DNA of 64,000 nucleotides from Methylobacterium sp. PvR107 (GTDB lineage: Bacteria; Pseudomonadota; Alphaproteobacteria; Rhizobiales; Beijerinckiaceae). Position numbers and translations under genes: made by a program. The stretch lies in contig NZ_JAFIBW010000001.1 in assembly GCF_017833295.1 (NCBI RefSeq), positions 1,550,001 to 1,614,000 of the forward strand. Reading direction: 5' to 3'. The notes under the pieces were generated by a model. The model was not told the origin of the DNA. It searched no databases and was given only the letters and a program-made list of their open reading frames with translations. Of the stretch, positions 37,530 to 48,738 are shown piece by piece (position 1 is the first letter of the stretch; every line of letters starts with the position of its first letter).

Positions 37530-39524
37530 ATGCGCGTCCCGCGCTCCAGCCTCATGGCGCTGGCCGCCCTCTTGACCGGTACGCTGGCCTCGGCCGGCGC
37601 CTTCGGCGCCGAAACGGCCGCGCTCGACAAAGCGATCGCCGATACGCCGCCATCCTCGCCGCCCGTGCTCTCCTCGCCGTCGGATCCCGTCACGACGGCG
37701 CTTCCTGATTACAAGCCGGACGCGCCTGCAGCCGAGCCCACACCGGCCCCAACGGTCGCGGCGCCGGTCGCGCCTGCCGATCCCCTGGGTGCCGCGATCC
37801 TGGCCCGCTTCAGTGACAACGCGCCGCTGCTCCTGCGCCTCACGGGCAAGGAGCGGGACGCGATCAGGTCGTTCTACGAGGCTCGCGCCTACAAGCCGCT
37901 TTGGATCGCCGACGGGGCCTGGACCGAAGCCGCGAAGGCGGTCGCGTCGCGGCTCGCGGCCGCCGGGGAGGACGGGCTCGACGCGCGCGCCTACACGGTC
38001 CCCAATCTCGCCGAGAAGCCGGACGAGAAGGCCATTGCCGATGCAGAGCTGCGCTTGTCGGCTGCGGCCGTCCTCTACGCCCGGGACGCCCGTGGCGGCC
38101 GGATCAATCTCCCGTCGATATCGCGGCTGATCACCCCGACGCTTGATCTGCCGGCCGGCCAAGATGTGCTGGCGAAGCTGGCCGATGCCGGCGCGAAGAC
38201 CGGCGATGCGCTCCAGAGCTATAACCCGGCCACCCCGGGCTATCTGGCTCTCAAGACGCGGCTCGCGGGTCTGCGCGGGCCGGCGCCCGCAGCGGCGAAG
38301 CCGCTGCGCCTGCCATCCGGACCGGCTCTGCGCTCCGGGATGCGCGATCCGCGTGTGCCGCTCCTGCGGGCGCATTTCGGCCTCGAGAACCGGCCCGCCG
38401 GCACATTCGACCGCGGTCCCGGCGACCCGGAGGATTACGATTCCGTCGTCGCCGATGCCGTGGCGAAGTTCCAGCGCGGCCGTGGGCTGCCCGGAAACGG
38501 CGTCCTGAATATCCAGACCGTGCTGGCGCTGGCCGATGCCGGCCGTTCGGCGCGGCCGACGGGCAGCGAGGCCGAGCTGATCGTCAATATGGAGCGCTGG
38601 CGATGGCTGCCCGGCGATCTCGGGTCCGACTACATCCTGGTCAACATTCCCGAATATCGTCTGCGCGCCTATCGCGGCGGCACCCTGCGCGACGAGGCGC
38701 GCGTCATCGTGGGCAAGCCGGAATCGCGTACGCCCCTGTTCTCGGGGCTGATGGAATATGCGGTCGTCAATCCGTCCTGGTACGTACCGCCCTCGATCCT
38801 GAAGACGATGGCGCCGAAGCTCGCCGGCTACGGCGGCAAGACCTGGGGCGGCTACGAGGTCGTCCGCCACAGCGGCCACATCTCGCTGCGGCAGCCGCCG
38901 GGCGAGCGCAACGCGCTCGGCTTCATCAAGTTCATGTTCCCCAATCAGCACGCGGTCTATCTGCACGATACGCCAAACCGCTCGCTGTTCTCGGCCTCCA
39001 AGCGCGACTTCAGTCACGGCTGCGTGCGCGTCGACGATCCGTTCCGGCTCGCGGATGTGGTCCTGCCGGACTGGTCCGAAGAGCGGCTGAAGAAGCTGAT
39101 CGGCAAGGGCGAGCGCACGCTCCGGCTTCCGCAGAAACTGCCGGTGCACCTCGCCTACTTCACCGCCTATGTGGACGATGGCGGCACCTACCGCACCCTG
39201 CCCGACCTCTACGGCTACGACGCGCCGATGCGTGCAGCCCTCGGGCTGCCCGGTGGTGGCAATCCGGCGATGGCGCGACTTCCGGACGAGGCGCCGCGGC
39301 GCAAAGCCGAGCGTGCGCCGACACCTCCGCCGGCACGTACCGTTCAGCGCCGGGTGACGCACCGCCACGTCGTCGACCAATGGCCGGGCAACCGCTACGA
39401 AGAGGTCGATGCGCCGCGCCGTCCGTCGCGCCGGGCCGCACGGGCCGACAGCGCTCCGGAATTCGGTGAGCCGGGTCTCTGGACGCCGGCCCCGCAGCAG
39501 GCGGCCCCGCGGAGCTGGTGGTAG
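37530..39524 (+). CDS. L,D-transpeptidase (YcbB/LdtD-like) with peptidoglycan-binding domain
   Basis: A 664-residue exported enzyme making 3-3 cross-links in peptidoglycan. ATG 37530 gives a signal (MRVPRSSLMALAALLTGTLA...AFGAE) and a Pro/Ala-rich linker. A scaffold domain with FYEARAYKPLWIADGAWTE and a PG_binding_1 domain (AVAKFQRGRGLPGNGVLNIQTV) follow. The YkuD catalytic domain has LVNIPEYRLRAY, VYLHDTPNRSLFS and the SHGCVRVDD motif with nucleophile Cys498. The tail after about residue 590 is Arg/Pro-rich and basic. Longer than the E. coli enzyme by the tail. Confidence 0.93.
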   Translation: MRVPRSSLMALAALLTGTLASAGAFGAETAALDKAIADTPPSSPPVLSSPSDPVTTALPDYKPDAPAAEPTPAPTVAAPVAPADPLGAAILARFSDNAPLLLRLTGKERDAIRSFYEARAYKPLWIADGAWTEAAKAVASRLAAAGEDGLDARAYTVPNLAEKPDEKAIADAELRLSAAAVLYARDARGGRINLPSISRLITPTLDLPAGQDVLAKLADAGAKTGDALQSYNPATPGYLALKTRLAGLRGPAPAAAKPLRLPSGPALRSGMRDPRVPLLRAHFGLENRPAGTFDRGPGDPEDYDSVVADAVAKFQRGRGLPGNGVLNIQTVLALADAGRSARPTGSEAELIVNMERWRWLPGDLGSDYILVNIPEYRLRAYRGGTLRDEARVIVGKPESRTPLFSGLMEYAVVNPSWYVPPSILKTMAPKLAGYGGKTWGGYEVVRHSGHISLRQPPGERNALGFIKFMFPNQHAVYLHDTPNRSLFSASKRDFSHGCVRVDDPFRLADVVLPDWSEERLKKLIGKGERTLRLPQKLPVHLAYFTAYVDDGGTYRTLPDLYGYDAPMRAALGLPGGGNPAMARLPDEAPRRKAERAPTPPPARTVQRRVTHRHVVDQWPGNRYEEVDAPRRPSRRAARADSAPEFGEPGLWTPAPQQAAPRSWW

Positions 39525-39670
39525 CCGAAGGTCTGCGGCTACCCGCAACTTTCAGGTGCGCGACCGCACAGCCGGGCACGATTTCGCCACGGTCAAGCCT
39601 TAGCCGTATCAGCCGGGAACCCGGCCTGACATCCGCCGGGCACAAGTGTCGGCAGAGGATCAGGACTATC

Positions 39671-41161
39671 GTGCCGAGTCTCCCGCGCTCCCTTCGCACC
39701 TTCGCCATGGCCCTTACGGGCGTCGCGCTGGGCTTGATCGCGGGCACGGCCGAGACCGAGGACGCGGTCGCGAACGGCGACACGCGCGCTCTCACGATCT
39801 ATCACACACATACGCAGGAGAGCGCGACCATCACGTTCAAGCGCGATGGCCGCTACGACCGCGCGGCCCTCGAGCAGCTGAACTGGCTCCTGCGCGACTG
39901 GCGCGTCAACGAGCCCACCAAGATGGACCCGCGCCTGTTCGACACGGTCTGGGAGGCCTACCGGCAGGTCGGCGCGAGCCAGCCGATCCACGTCGTCTCC
40001 GCTTACCGCTCCCCCGGCACCAACGCGATGCTGCGCCGCCGCTCCAAGATGGTGGCCGAGTACAGCCAGCACATGCTCGGCAAGGCCATGGACTTCTTCC
40101 TGCCGGACGTTTCGATCGACCGCATCCGTGAGGTCGGCCTCCAGATGCAGCGCGGCGGCGTCGGCTGGTATCCGCATGCCGGCACGCCGTTCGTGCACCT
40201 CGATGTCGGCTCCGTACGCATGTGGCCGCGCATGACGCACGATCAGCTCGCTCGCCTCTTCCCCGACGGCAAGACCGTGCTTCTGCCAAGCGACAACAGG
40301 CCCTTCCCGCGCTACGAGGAGGCGAAGGCTGAGATCCTTGCCCGAGGCGGCACCGTCGCGGGCCTCACCACGCAGATGGCGAGCGGCGAGGAAGAGGACG
40401 GACCGGGCCTGTTCGGCTTCCTGGCGAGCCTGTTCGGCGGCAGCCGCTCCGCTCCGGAACCTGCGCCGCCGCCCGCCGTCGCCGCGAAGGCCCGCCGGGC
40501 GCCGATCGTGGCCGTGGCGAGCGCCGATCCGCAGGATCCGGTCGGCACGCGCACCGCCCTCGCCTACGCGGCGCCCACGGCCAACAATCCTCAGCGCGAC
40601 TCGCTGCTGCAGCGCGAGCAGGCCACGGCGCCTGACGGCAAGCCCGCCGACGCCAAATCGCTCCTCACGGCAGCGCAACCGGCCGCCGCCGCTGAGGAGG
40701 CGGTGCTGTCGGTGGTTGCGCCGCTGCCGCCGCGCCGACCCTCGGATCTTGCTGCGGTTATGGCGGCCATCGCGATGCCGCTCCCGCCGCCGCGTCCGGT
40801 CCAGTTCGCCGCGCTGAACGGCGGTATGGCAAACCTCCCCGCCCCTGTCGAAAGCCGCGCCGCGGCTGCGATGCCCGCGTCGGCCCGTGCCCGCATCCTG
40901 GTCGCCCCGGACGCCGACGCCAAGATGCAACTGCGCGCCCTGTTTGATGCGGCGTCGGCGGGTCCCGTGGCGTCGCCGGCGAGCCGCAACGCACCGGTTC
41001 GCGTCGCAACCACCCGTGTCCGCGATGCGGCGCCCGACGCCGTAGTCGCGGCGGCCCCGGATCGCGTCGCGACGCGGTTCAGTGCGCGAAGCCCGGGAGA
41101 TGACCTGACGGCGGCCCGGTTCACAGGCTCGGCAGCGCGGTCCGTGTCAGGGTCGCGCTGA
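39671..41161 (+). CDS. DUF882/YcbK-type M15 peptidase with Ala/Pro-rich tail
   Basis: A 496-residue envelope protein. GTG 39671, preceded by AGGATCAGG, gives a signal peptide (FAMALTGVALGLIAGTA). The DUF882 core (about 35-195) carries peptidase M15 zinc ligands in SQHMLGKAMDFFLPD and VHLDVGSVRMW, with HVVSAYRSPGTNAMLRRRS between the domain's strands. The remaining 300 residues are low-complexity Ala/Pro/Arg sequence, unlike the short E. coli MepK (YcbK), which cleaves 3-3 cross-links. It sits directly after the L,D-transpeptidase that forms such cross-links, which supports a paired role. Confidence 0.88.
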   Translation: MPSLPRSLRTFAMALTGVALGLIAGTAETEDAVANGDTRALTIYHTHTQESATITFKRDGRYDRAALEQLNWLLRDWRVNEPTKMDPRLFDTVWEAYRQVGASQPIHVVSAYRSPGTNAMLRRRSKMVAEYSQHMLGKAMDFFLPDVSIDRIREVGLQMQRGGVGWYPHAGTPFVHLDVGSVRMWPRMTHDQLARLFPDGKTVLLPSDNRPFPRYEEAKAEILARGGTVAGLTTQMASGEEEDGPGLFGFLASLFGGSRSAPEPAPPPAVAAKARRAPIVAVASADPQDPVGTRTALAYAAPTANNPQRDSLLQREQATAPDGKPADAKSLLTAAQPAAAAEEAVLSVVAPLPPRRPSDLAAVMAAIAMPLPPPRPVQFAALNGGMANLPAPVESRAAAAMPASARARILVAPDADAKMQLRALFDAASAGPVASPASRNAPVRVATTRVRDAAPDAVVAAAPDRVATRFSARSPGDDLTAARFTGSAARSVSGSR

Positions 41162-41290
41162 ATCCACAACGCAGACCGGCCGTCCCCTGCTCGGAGAAGC
41201 GTCGGCGGACCGCGCGCATACAGCTGACGGTTCGATCCCGATCGCGCCAGGCTGCCACAATGACCGCTCGGTTACCGTCCCCGGCCTAAC

Positions 41291-41545
41291 TCAGCGCAAC
41301 GGCTTCGACAGATTGACCGTGAGGGCCGCCACGAGCGTCGCCGCGTAGCCGTCATCCTGGGTTCCGGCGATCCGCTCGGCCTCGCCGCCGCTGTTGGCCG
41401 CAACAGACATCATCAACATCACGGCCGTCGTCACGCCGCCGAGACCCGCGACCAGCGCCAGGTAGGCGCGCACGGCCGCGCTCGGGGCCGCCACGACCGC
41501 GTGGTTCTCGCCGAGGCAAAGCGGGTTGGAATCAGGATGGATCAT
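41291..41545 (-). CDS. Small membrane protein of unknown function, 84 residues
   Basis: No family recognised. A single hydrophobic helix (YLALVAGLGGVTTAVMLMMSVA) is flanked by short polar ends. The start at ATG 41545 (MIHPDSNPL) was preferred, but an in-frame ATG at 41599 adds 18 residues and has a GGGG-like ribosome site; both are possible. It is convergent with the DUF882 gene and lies past the ppdK 3' end. Confidence 0.48.
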   Translation of the reverse strand: MIHPDSNPLCLGENHAVVAAPSAAVRAYLALVAGLGGVTTAVMLMMSVAANSGGEAERIAGTQDDGYAATLVAALTVNLSKPLR

Positions 41546-41705
41546 GGCCGATGATTCCGACGGGTAACGCTGGCCCCGGGGCGGATCGACTAGGGACATG
41601 CACGCCCCGTCGGCTCAAGCAGACAACGTGCCGCTCGGGAACGAGTTCGTGCTGACGAAAACATTTTCAACCGGTATTTCACCGGTTGGTTGACGGTCCT
41701 GTTGA

Positions 41706-41723
41706 GGGCGCCCGCAGGCGCCC
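41706..41723 (-). terminator. Hairpin after ppdK
   Basis: GGGCGCC (41706-41712) pairs with GGCGCCC (41717-41723) around a 4-base CGCA loop, 11 bases beyond the ppdK stop. The 7-bp GC stem is followed by TCAACAGG on the minus strand, so only a weak U-tract. Confidence 0.5.
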
Positions 41724-41734
41724 CCGGACGCCGT

Positions 41735-44425
<2,691 letters not shown>

Positions 44426-44587
44426 GTCGATCCCGTCCGTATCTAATGCCCGGCGTCAGCCGGGCTGATGGCCGGGGTTGGACCATCCCGCACCGCAACG
44501 CAAGATGAACGCACGATGGCGACGGGCGCGGGCTGCTGACGGGTCCAGTCGTCTGTCAGGGCCGCCCGTCCAGGGTGCGGGCGCTGG

Positions 44588-44731
44588 TCAGTGCAGGATC
44601 CCCAGCCCGATCACGCCGACCACGATCAGATAGATTGCCACGATGTAGTTGAGCAGACGCGGCATCACCAGGATGAGGATCCCGGCCAGGATCGCGATCA
44701 GCGGCTGCAGGTTGGAGATGGTAATCGTCAC
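44588..44731 (-). CDS. DUF3096 small membrane protein, 47 residues
   Basis: Read on the minus strand from a GTG at 44731 preceded by a GGGAGGCG ribosome site: ISNLQPLIAILAGILILVMP then RLLNYIVAIYLIVVGVIGLG. The sequence fits the DUF3096 pattern of a hydrophobic pair of helices with the PRLLNYIVAIYL turn. Function unknown in all members. It lies between the pufC 3' end and ppdK, in the same direction as both, and may be co-transcribed with ppdK only by read-through from another promoter. Confidence 0.8.
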   Translation of the reverse strand: MTITISNLQPLIAILAGILILVMPRLLNYIVAIYLIVVGVIGLGILH

Positions 44732-44804
44732 GGGCGCCTCCCTGGGCCGAGCTTGGCCGCCGGTATCGACGTCCCTACCCGACGCAGGTTCGCTGTAGCT
44801 TGCG

Positions 44805-44833
44805 CGGAGCGGCCGGGTAGCCCGGCCGCTCCG
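44805..44833 (-). terminator. Long hairpin at the end of the puf operon
   Basis: Perfect 13-bp stem CGGAGCGGCCGGG / CCCGGCCGCTCCG with a 3-base loop, beginning 8 bases past the pufC stop. Very stable, but with no U-run; it probably protects the mRNA 3' end as well as stopping transcription. Confidence 0.7.
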
Positions 44834-44840
44834 GAACCGA

Positions 44841-45944
44841 TCAGGGCTTCGGCGTCGGCTTGTCGGTGCCGGGGATCGGGTCCTTGGCTTCGCCGGTTGG
44901 CAGGCTCACCGAGATCGTCGGGTGAGACAGCTCCGGATAGGGCTCGATCACGTTGGCGCCGTTGAGCGGCTTGTTGGCGCCGTTATGGCAGGTGGCGCAG
45001 TTGACCTTCGGCGCGTCACCGAGAACTCCGAGGCGGTTTCGCGGAAAGGTCGAGGTCAGCGGCGTCAGGTAGTCCTGGTTGAGGTCACGCACCATGCGGA
45101 TGCCGTACCAGGCATGGACCCTGTTCGGCGTGCTGGTGTCCCATTGCGCCACCGAGCGGGTGTTGTGGCAGAAGGTGCAGTTCACGCCGAGTGATTGCGA
45201 CATGCTGATCATGATCGCGAACGTCTTCTCCGCGTCTTGGATCGGCTTGCCCTTGGTCTCCGGCAGCGCCGTGGTGGCGTTGACCCGGACGGCGTCCTCC
45301 GACGTCTCCTTGTACTGGTAGAAGGCCTGATAGACGTCATAGGGCAGCGAGGTGTTGCCGACCTCCGGCGAGGCGAGGTTCTGGCTGTTGTTGCGCGGGA
45401 TGAAGCGTCCCGCGCCCTGGACCGGATGGTCGAACCAGATATTGGCCGGTACCGGATTGCCGCGGTGGCAAGTGTAGCAAGTCACGCCGGCCTGATGGAC
45501 GTGGTTCTCCTTCCACGTCGAGTTGATGTACTGCGTCATCTGCAGCATGCGCCGGGCGACACGCTTCTGGTAGAGCTCGTCGGAGGCCATGTTCTCGGTG
45601 CTGTGGCAGTACGTGCAGCCCTGTTGCGGCGCGACCCATTCGGTGATCGACACCATCAGACGGTTGAACTGCTCGGCCGAGAGGTCGCCCAGAACCTGCA
45701 CGTTTTCGTAGACGGCCGAGGCCTTGTCGCCCCCGGCATCCGCTGGGTCGGCCGGGGCCGGCGCCCGGTTGGCTTCCGACAGAGCCTCGTTGCCGGCCCG
45801 GGTCCGGATCAAGTCCATGCCGGTGCCGCGGAAGCCGGTTTGCTTCACCGCCATGGGCGGGTGGGTCCAGCCCGCGCCGCCGAACATCGCGATTGTGAGG
45901 AAGAGAGCCAGCGCCCCGCCGACAACCGCCAGAATCGTCTTCAT
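44841..45944 (-). CDS. pufC: Photosynthetic reaction center tetraheme cytochrome c subunit
   Basis: A 367-residue periplasmic donor to the reaction center special pair. Four heme-binding motifs are seen: CTYCH, CYTCH, CTFCH and CATCH. The N-terminus MKTILAVVGGALALFLTIAM is a hydrophobic anchor and has no lipobox cysteine, unlike the lipid-anchored subunit of Blastochloris viridis. Distal methionine ligands lie in helices such as LYQKRVARRMLQMTQ and KTFAIMISMSQSLG. pufC is last in the operon, 10 bases after pufM, and is followed by a strong hairpin. Confidence 0.96.
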   Translation of the reverse strand: MKTILAVVGGALALFLTIAMFGGAGWTHPPMAVKQTGFRGTGMDLIRTRAGNEALSEANRAPAPADPADAGGDKASAVYENVQVLGDLSAEQFNRLMVSITEWVAPQQGCTYCHSTENMASDELYQKRVARRMLQMTQYINSTWKENHVHQAGVTCYTCHRGNPVPANIWFDHPVQGAGRFIPRNNSQNLASPEVGNTSLPYDVYQAFYQYKETSEDAVRVNATTALPETKGKPIQDAEKTFAIMISMSQSLGVNCTFCHNTRSVAQWDTSTPNRVHAWYGIRMVRDLNQDYLTPLTSTFPRNRLGVLGDAPKVNCATCHNGANKPLNGANVIEPYPELSHPTISVSLPTGEAKDPIPGTDKPTPKP

Positions 45945-45954
45945 GACGGCCTCC

Positions 45955-46935
45955 TCACGGCTTCATGCCGGGTGCGAGATGGGCGGGATCCACGATCGGG
46001 CCGTAGACCTGCGGATACGAGGGCGCGACGTGGTGCTTGACCGCCCAGAGGTACCAATTGTCCACAACGGTGCCGGTCAGCAGGATGCCGATGCCACCGG
46101 TCAGCGTGGTCAGGACAGCGAACCACCAAGCCCAGCGGTGGACCGATTCCATCGTGGCGTTGAAGCCCATGGTCCAGCGCCAGAACAGGGCGGCACGCTC
46201 GGTGGCCGTGCCGCGATCGACGATCTGGTCGATCTCGCGCTCGGCGCCGTAGCGCGAGCAGGCCAGAATCGTTCCCCCGTGCATGGCGAACAGCAGAGTC
46301 GATCCGTAGAGGAATGTGATCGAGAGCATGTGGAACGGGTTGTAGAACAGGTTCCCGTAGCGGAGCGAGAACGCCGCCGTCCAATCGAGGTGCGGGAAGA
46401 TCCCGAACGGCACCGCTTCCGACCAAGAGCCCATCAGCAGCGGACGGATGAAGCCGAGAACCAGGTAGAGCCAGATCGCCGAGGCGAAGGCCCACGGCAC
46501 GTGGAGACCGAGGCCCAGCGCCTTCGCACGCTTGTAGAGGTGGACCCACCAGAGCAGGATCGACGCGGTCAGGAAGAAGCCGGCGATCAGCCACCAGCCG
46601 CCCTCGTTGAGCGGTGGCAGGACCTTCAGTCCGTATTTCGGCAGGGGCGGCTCAAGGGCGAGCCACGGCAATTGCCGGACGAACTGCACTGGGTCCCAGT
46701 TCACCGAAGCCCACATGTTGAGCCCGATGATCTCGAAGGCGATGACACCGCAGGTAATCGACAGGGCCGCGATGTAGCCGATGTAGATCGGCCCGACCTG
46801 GCTGTTGCCGATGAGGCCGAACAGGTAGCTGTTGAACGGCTTGCCCACGCGGTCGTCGACCGCCACCGGGACGCCTTGATCCGGCACGAGCGGGCGGACC
46901 TGAACCTGCGTGAAGATGTTCTGGTAATAGGCCAT
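45955..46935 (-). CDS. pufM: Photosynthetic reaction center M subunit
   Basis: A 326-residue membrane subunit with five helices binding bacteriochlorophyll, bacteriopheophytin, QA and the non-heme iron. Signature regions are [26 protein letters not shown], the iron and quinone site [21 protein letters not shown] with its bidentate Glu, and [16 protein letters not shown]. The length is typical for M. Starts [13 protein letters not shown]. Gap to pufL is 77 bases. Confidence 0.97.
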   Translation of the reverse strand: MAYYQNIFTQVQVRPLVPDQGVPVAVDDRVGKPFNSYLFGLIGNSQVGPIYIGYIAALSITCGVIAFEIIGLNMWASVNWDPVQFVRQLPWLALEPPLPKYGLKVLPPLNEGGWWLIAGFFLTASILLWWVHLYKRAKALGLGLHVPWAFASAIWLYLVLGFIRPLLMGSWSEAVPFGIFPHLDWTAAFSLRYGNLFYNPFHMLSITFLYGSTLLFAMHGGTILACSRYGAEREIDQIVDRGTATERAALFWRWTMGFNATMESVHRWAWWFAVLTTLTGGIGILLTGTVVDNWYLWAVKHHVAPSYPQVYGPIVDPAHLAPGMKP

Positions 46936-47012
46936 GGCCTGCCCTCCCCCGGAGTGCCGCGCGCTCTGCGGCGTCTCGCATCACCCGTGTCGTCTCGCCG
47001 GCTGCCGGCCGG

Positions 47013-47837
47013 TCATCGCCAGACCGGCAGGTTGAGCCACCAGCCCCACCATTGCGGCCAACCCTGAGTCCAGAACGGCCCGCTGATCACGATGCAGACC
47101 GCGCTCCAGAACCCCGCCGACAGGGCCAGGAACAGCCCAAGCCGGTGGATGCCGAGGGTGCCGATCGAGTAGCCGATCGTGTCGCGGAAGAACGTGTCCT
47201 CGTGCTCGGGCGTCTTCACGGTCTCGCCCTTCTTCGGGTTGGTCGCCGAGAGGATCAGGCCGCCGTGCATCGCCAGCGCCAAAGTGGTCGTGAAGAAGAA
47301 CGTCACGGCCAGCATATGCGCCGGGTTGTAGTGAAAATGTAGGTACTGGTATCCGGTGTTCGACACCCAATCGAGATGGCTGAGAATGCCGTAGGGAAAG
47401 CCGTAACCCCAGGCGCCCATCAGGAACGGGCGGATCACCACGAGGGTGAAATACGCGAAGATCGCCATCCCGAAGGCCGCCGGCACGTGATAGCCGATGC
47501 CGAGCTTGCGGCAGATCTCGACCTCGCGCAGGGCCCAGGACACGAAGGAGCCGAGCGCGCAGAAGGTGATGATCTGCCAGAGGCCACCTTCCCTCAGCGG
47601 CGCCAGCCTCAGGCCGTAGCTGATGTCGGGCGGCGCGATGTTGATCTGCCAGATGTTCCAGGTCGGTCCGAGCGCCGCGCCGTAGATGACGAGCGCGGTG
47701 CCGAGCACCGTGAAGAACATCCCGACGACGCCGAAGAAGCCGACGAAGAACGGCCCGACCCAGAAGTCGAACAGGTCGCCGCCGAGCAGGGTGCCGCCGC
47801 GGACCCTGTATTTGCGCTCGAAGCTCAGCATCGCCAT
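47013..47837 (-). CDS. pufL: Photosynthetic reaction center L subunit
   Basis: A 274-residue membrane subunit with five helices. The family start [34 protein letters not shown] is present, with helices for the special pair in [30 protein letters not shown] and the QB/iron part in [16 protein letters not shown]. The ATG at 47837 could also start two codons later at ATG for MLSFER; the longer was kept. An 82-base gap with a stable hairpin separates it from pufA. Confidence 0.97.
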   Translation of the reverse strand: MAMLSFERKYRVRGGTLLGGDLFDFWVGPFFVGFFGVVGMFFTVLGTALVIYGAALGPTWNIWQINIAPPDISYGLRLAPLREGGLWQIITFCALGSFVSWALREVEICRKLGIGYHVPAAFGMAIFAYFTLVVIRPFLMGAWGYGFPYGILSHLDWVSNTGYQYLHFHYNPAHMLAVTFFFTTTLALAMHGGLILSATNPKKGETVKTPEHEDTFFRDTIGYSIGTLGIHRLGLFLALSAGFWSAVCIVISGPFWTQGWPQWWGWWLNLPVWR

Positions 47838-47882
47838 GGCGGCTGCTCCCCAGTCAGGCCGGTAAAAGGGATCGAAGAGGGT

Positions 47883-47908
47883 GACCGCGGCCCTCGCGCG
47901 CCGCGGTC
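47883..47908 (-). promoter_or_regulatory. Intercistronic hairpin between pufA and pufL
   Basis: GACCGCGGC and GCCGCGGTC form a perfect 9-bp stem with an 8-base loop, 11 bases beyond the pufA stop. In Rhodobacter a hairpin here stops 3'-to-5' decay, so the pufBA segment outlives pufLM and sets the LH1:reaction-center ratio. The position and stem suggest the same role. Confidence 0.75.
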
Positions 47909-47919
47909 CGAACCGGCGG

Positions 47920-48111
47920 TCAGGCCGGCATCTGCGGCAGCGCGAGCGTGATGGTGTTCGCGGCAGCCTTGTTGTTTCTCGGGCCGTCCAGCCAGTTGAA
48001 CCGGTCGGTCGAGAGCAGGATGAAGTGGATCAGCAGCGCCAGAATGAAGAGGAAGGTGAACAGAGCCACCAGCGTGCGCCGCGGATCGAAGAGCAACCAA
48101 ACCTTGTGCAT
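47920..48111 (-). CDS. pufA: Light-harvesting LH1 alpha polypeptide
   Basis: A 63-residue single-helix antenna protein. [20 protein letters not shown] is the standard alpha N-terminus; the helix contains the bacteriochlorophyll-binding His in [18 protein letters not shown], with the conserved WL after it. It pairs with PufB around the reaction center. pufA starts 10 bases after pufB and is followed by the stabilising hairpin. Confidence 0.96.
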   Translation of the reverse strand: MHKVWLLFDPRRTLVALFTFLFILALLIHFILLSTDRFNWLDGPRNNKAAANTITLALPQMPA

Positions 48112-48121
48112 CCGATCCTCC

Positions 48122-48358
48122 TCAGCCGATCATCGTGACAAGGGCATGGGCCGCATCGCGGACGCCCTCGAGAGAGGCGTAGCCCTGCGGTCCGGGAAGC
48201 CACGGGCGCCACAGCCAGACGAGGATGTGGGCGACCACGGCAATCGCCGTGAAGATGAGGAAGCTCGTCAGGAAGATCGCGTGGAACTCCTTGGCTTCCG
48301 GTTCCGTCAGCCCGGACAGGCTGCTCGGTCTTTCTGTTGCAACGGGTCCACCGGCCAT
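48122..48358 (-). CDS. pufB: Light-harvesting LH1 beta polypeptide
   Basis: A 78-residue single-helix antenna protein with the beta signature [20 protein letters not shown], helix [24 protein letters not shown] and His ligand in VVAHILVW. It has a C-terminal extension of about 18 residues after WLPGPQGY, longer than most beta chains (about 50-60). GGAGGT precedes ATG 48358. It lies 123 bases after pufQ. Confidence 0.95.
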   Translation of the reverse strand: MAGGPVATERPSSLSGLTEPEAKEFHAIFLTSFLIFTAIAVVAHILVWLWRPWLPGPQGYASLEGVRDAAHALVTMIG

Positions 48359-48381
48359 CGTTCAGACCTCCGTGTGTTGGC

Positions 48382-48401
48382 CGCGCTTCTCGCGAAGCGC
48401 G
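48382..48401 (-). promoter_or_regulatory. Hairpin in the pufB leader
   Basis: CGCGCTTC and GAAGCGCG form an 8-bp perfect stem with a 4-base loop, 23 bases upstream of the pufB start and close to its ribosome site. Likely a 5'-stabilising or processing structure of pufBA mRNA; possible effects on initiation are inference. Confidence 0.55.
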
Positions 48402-48481
48402 ACGGGTTCAGCCGTGATGCCTGGGTGGTCACGGCCAGACTTCCCCCGCGTCACCGGACGGAAGCATCTCGATCAGGGCGT

Positions 48482-48703
48482 TCAGCCCATAAAGGCGAAG
48501 GGGATGGCCTGGACCGCCATGGCGCGGGCCTCGCCGAAGACGGACCGGCGCGCCGGCGCCAGGCCCGGCCGGGCGGGCTCGCGGGCCGGCCGGAACCGGT
48601 TCAGCGTCGCAGCGGCGAGGAAGAACGGATAGGTCGCCGCCAGGATCAGCCGGAACTGGATCTCTTCCTGGTGCTGGCGGTCGGTCGCGACCATCGTGCG
48701 CAT
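48482..48703 (-). CDS. pufQ: PufQ, bacteriochlorophyll assembly protein
   Basis: A 73-residue protein: EEIQFRLILAATYPFFLAAA is the characteristic PufQ segment, followed by a basic stretch and a final hydrophobic VQAIPFAFM. AGGAGA lies 7 bases upstream of ATG 48703. It sits between bchZ and pufB as in Rhodobacter, where PufQ affects bacteriochlorophyll intermediate supply. The assignment rests on the short RF-I-LAATYPFFL match and position. Confidence 0.85.
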   Translation of the reverse strand: MRTMVATDRQHQEEIQFRLILAATYPFFLAAATLNRFRPAREPARPGLAPARRSVFGEARAMAVQAIPFAFMG

Positions 48704-48738
48704 CGTCAGGTCTCCTCTGGGGCTTGAGAAAAGCAGGG

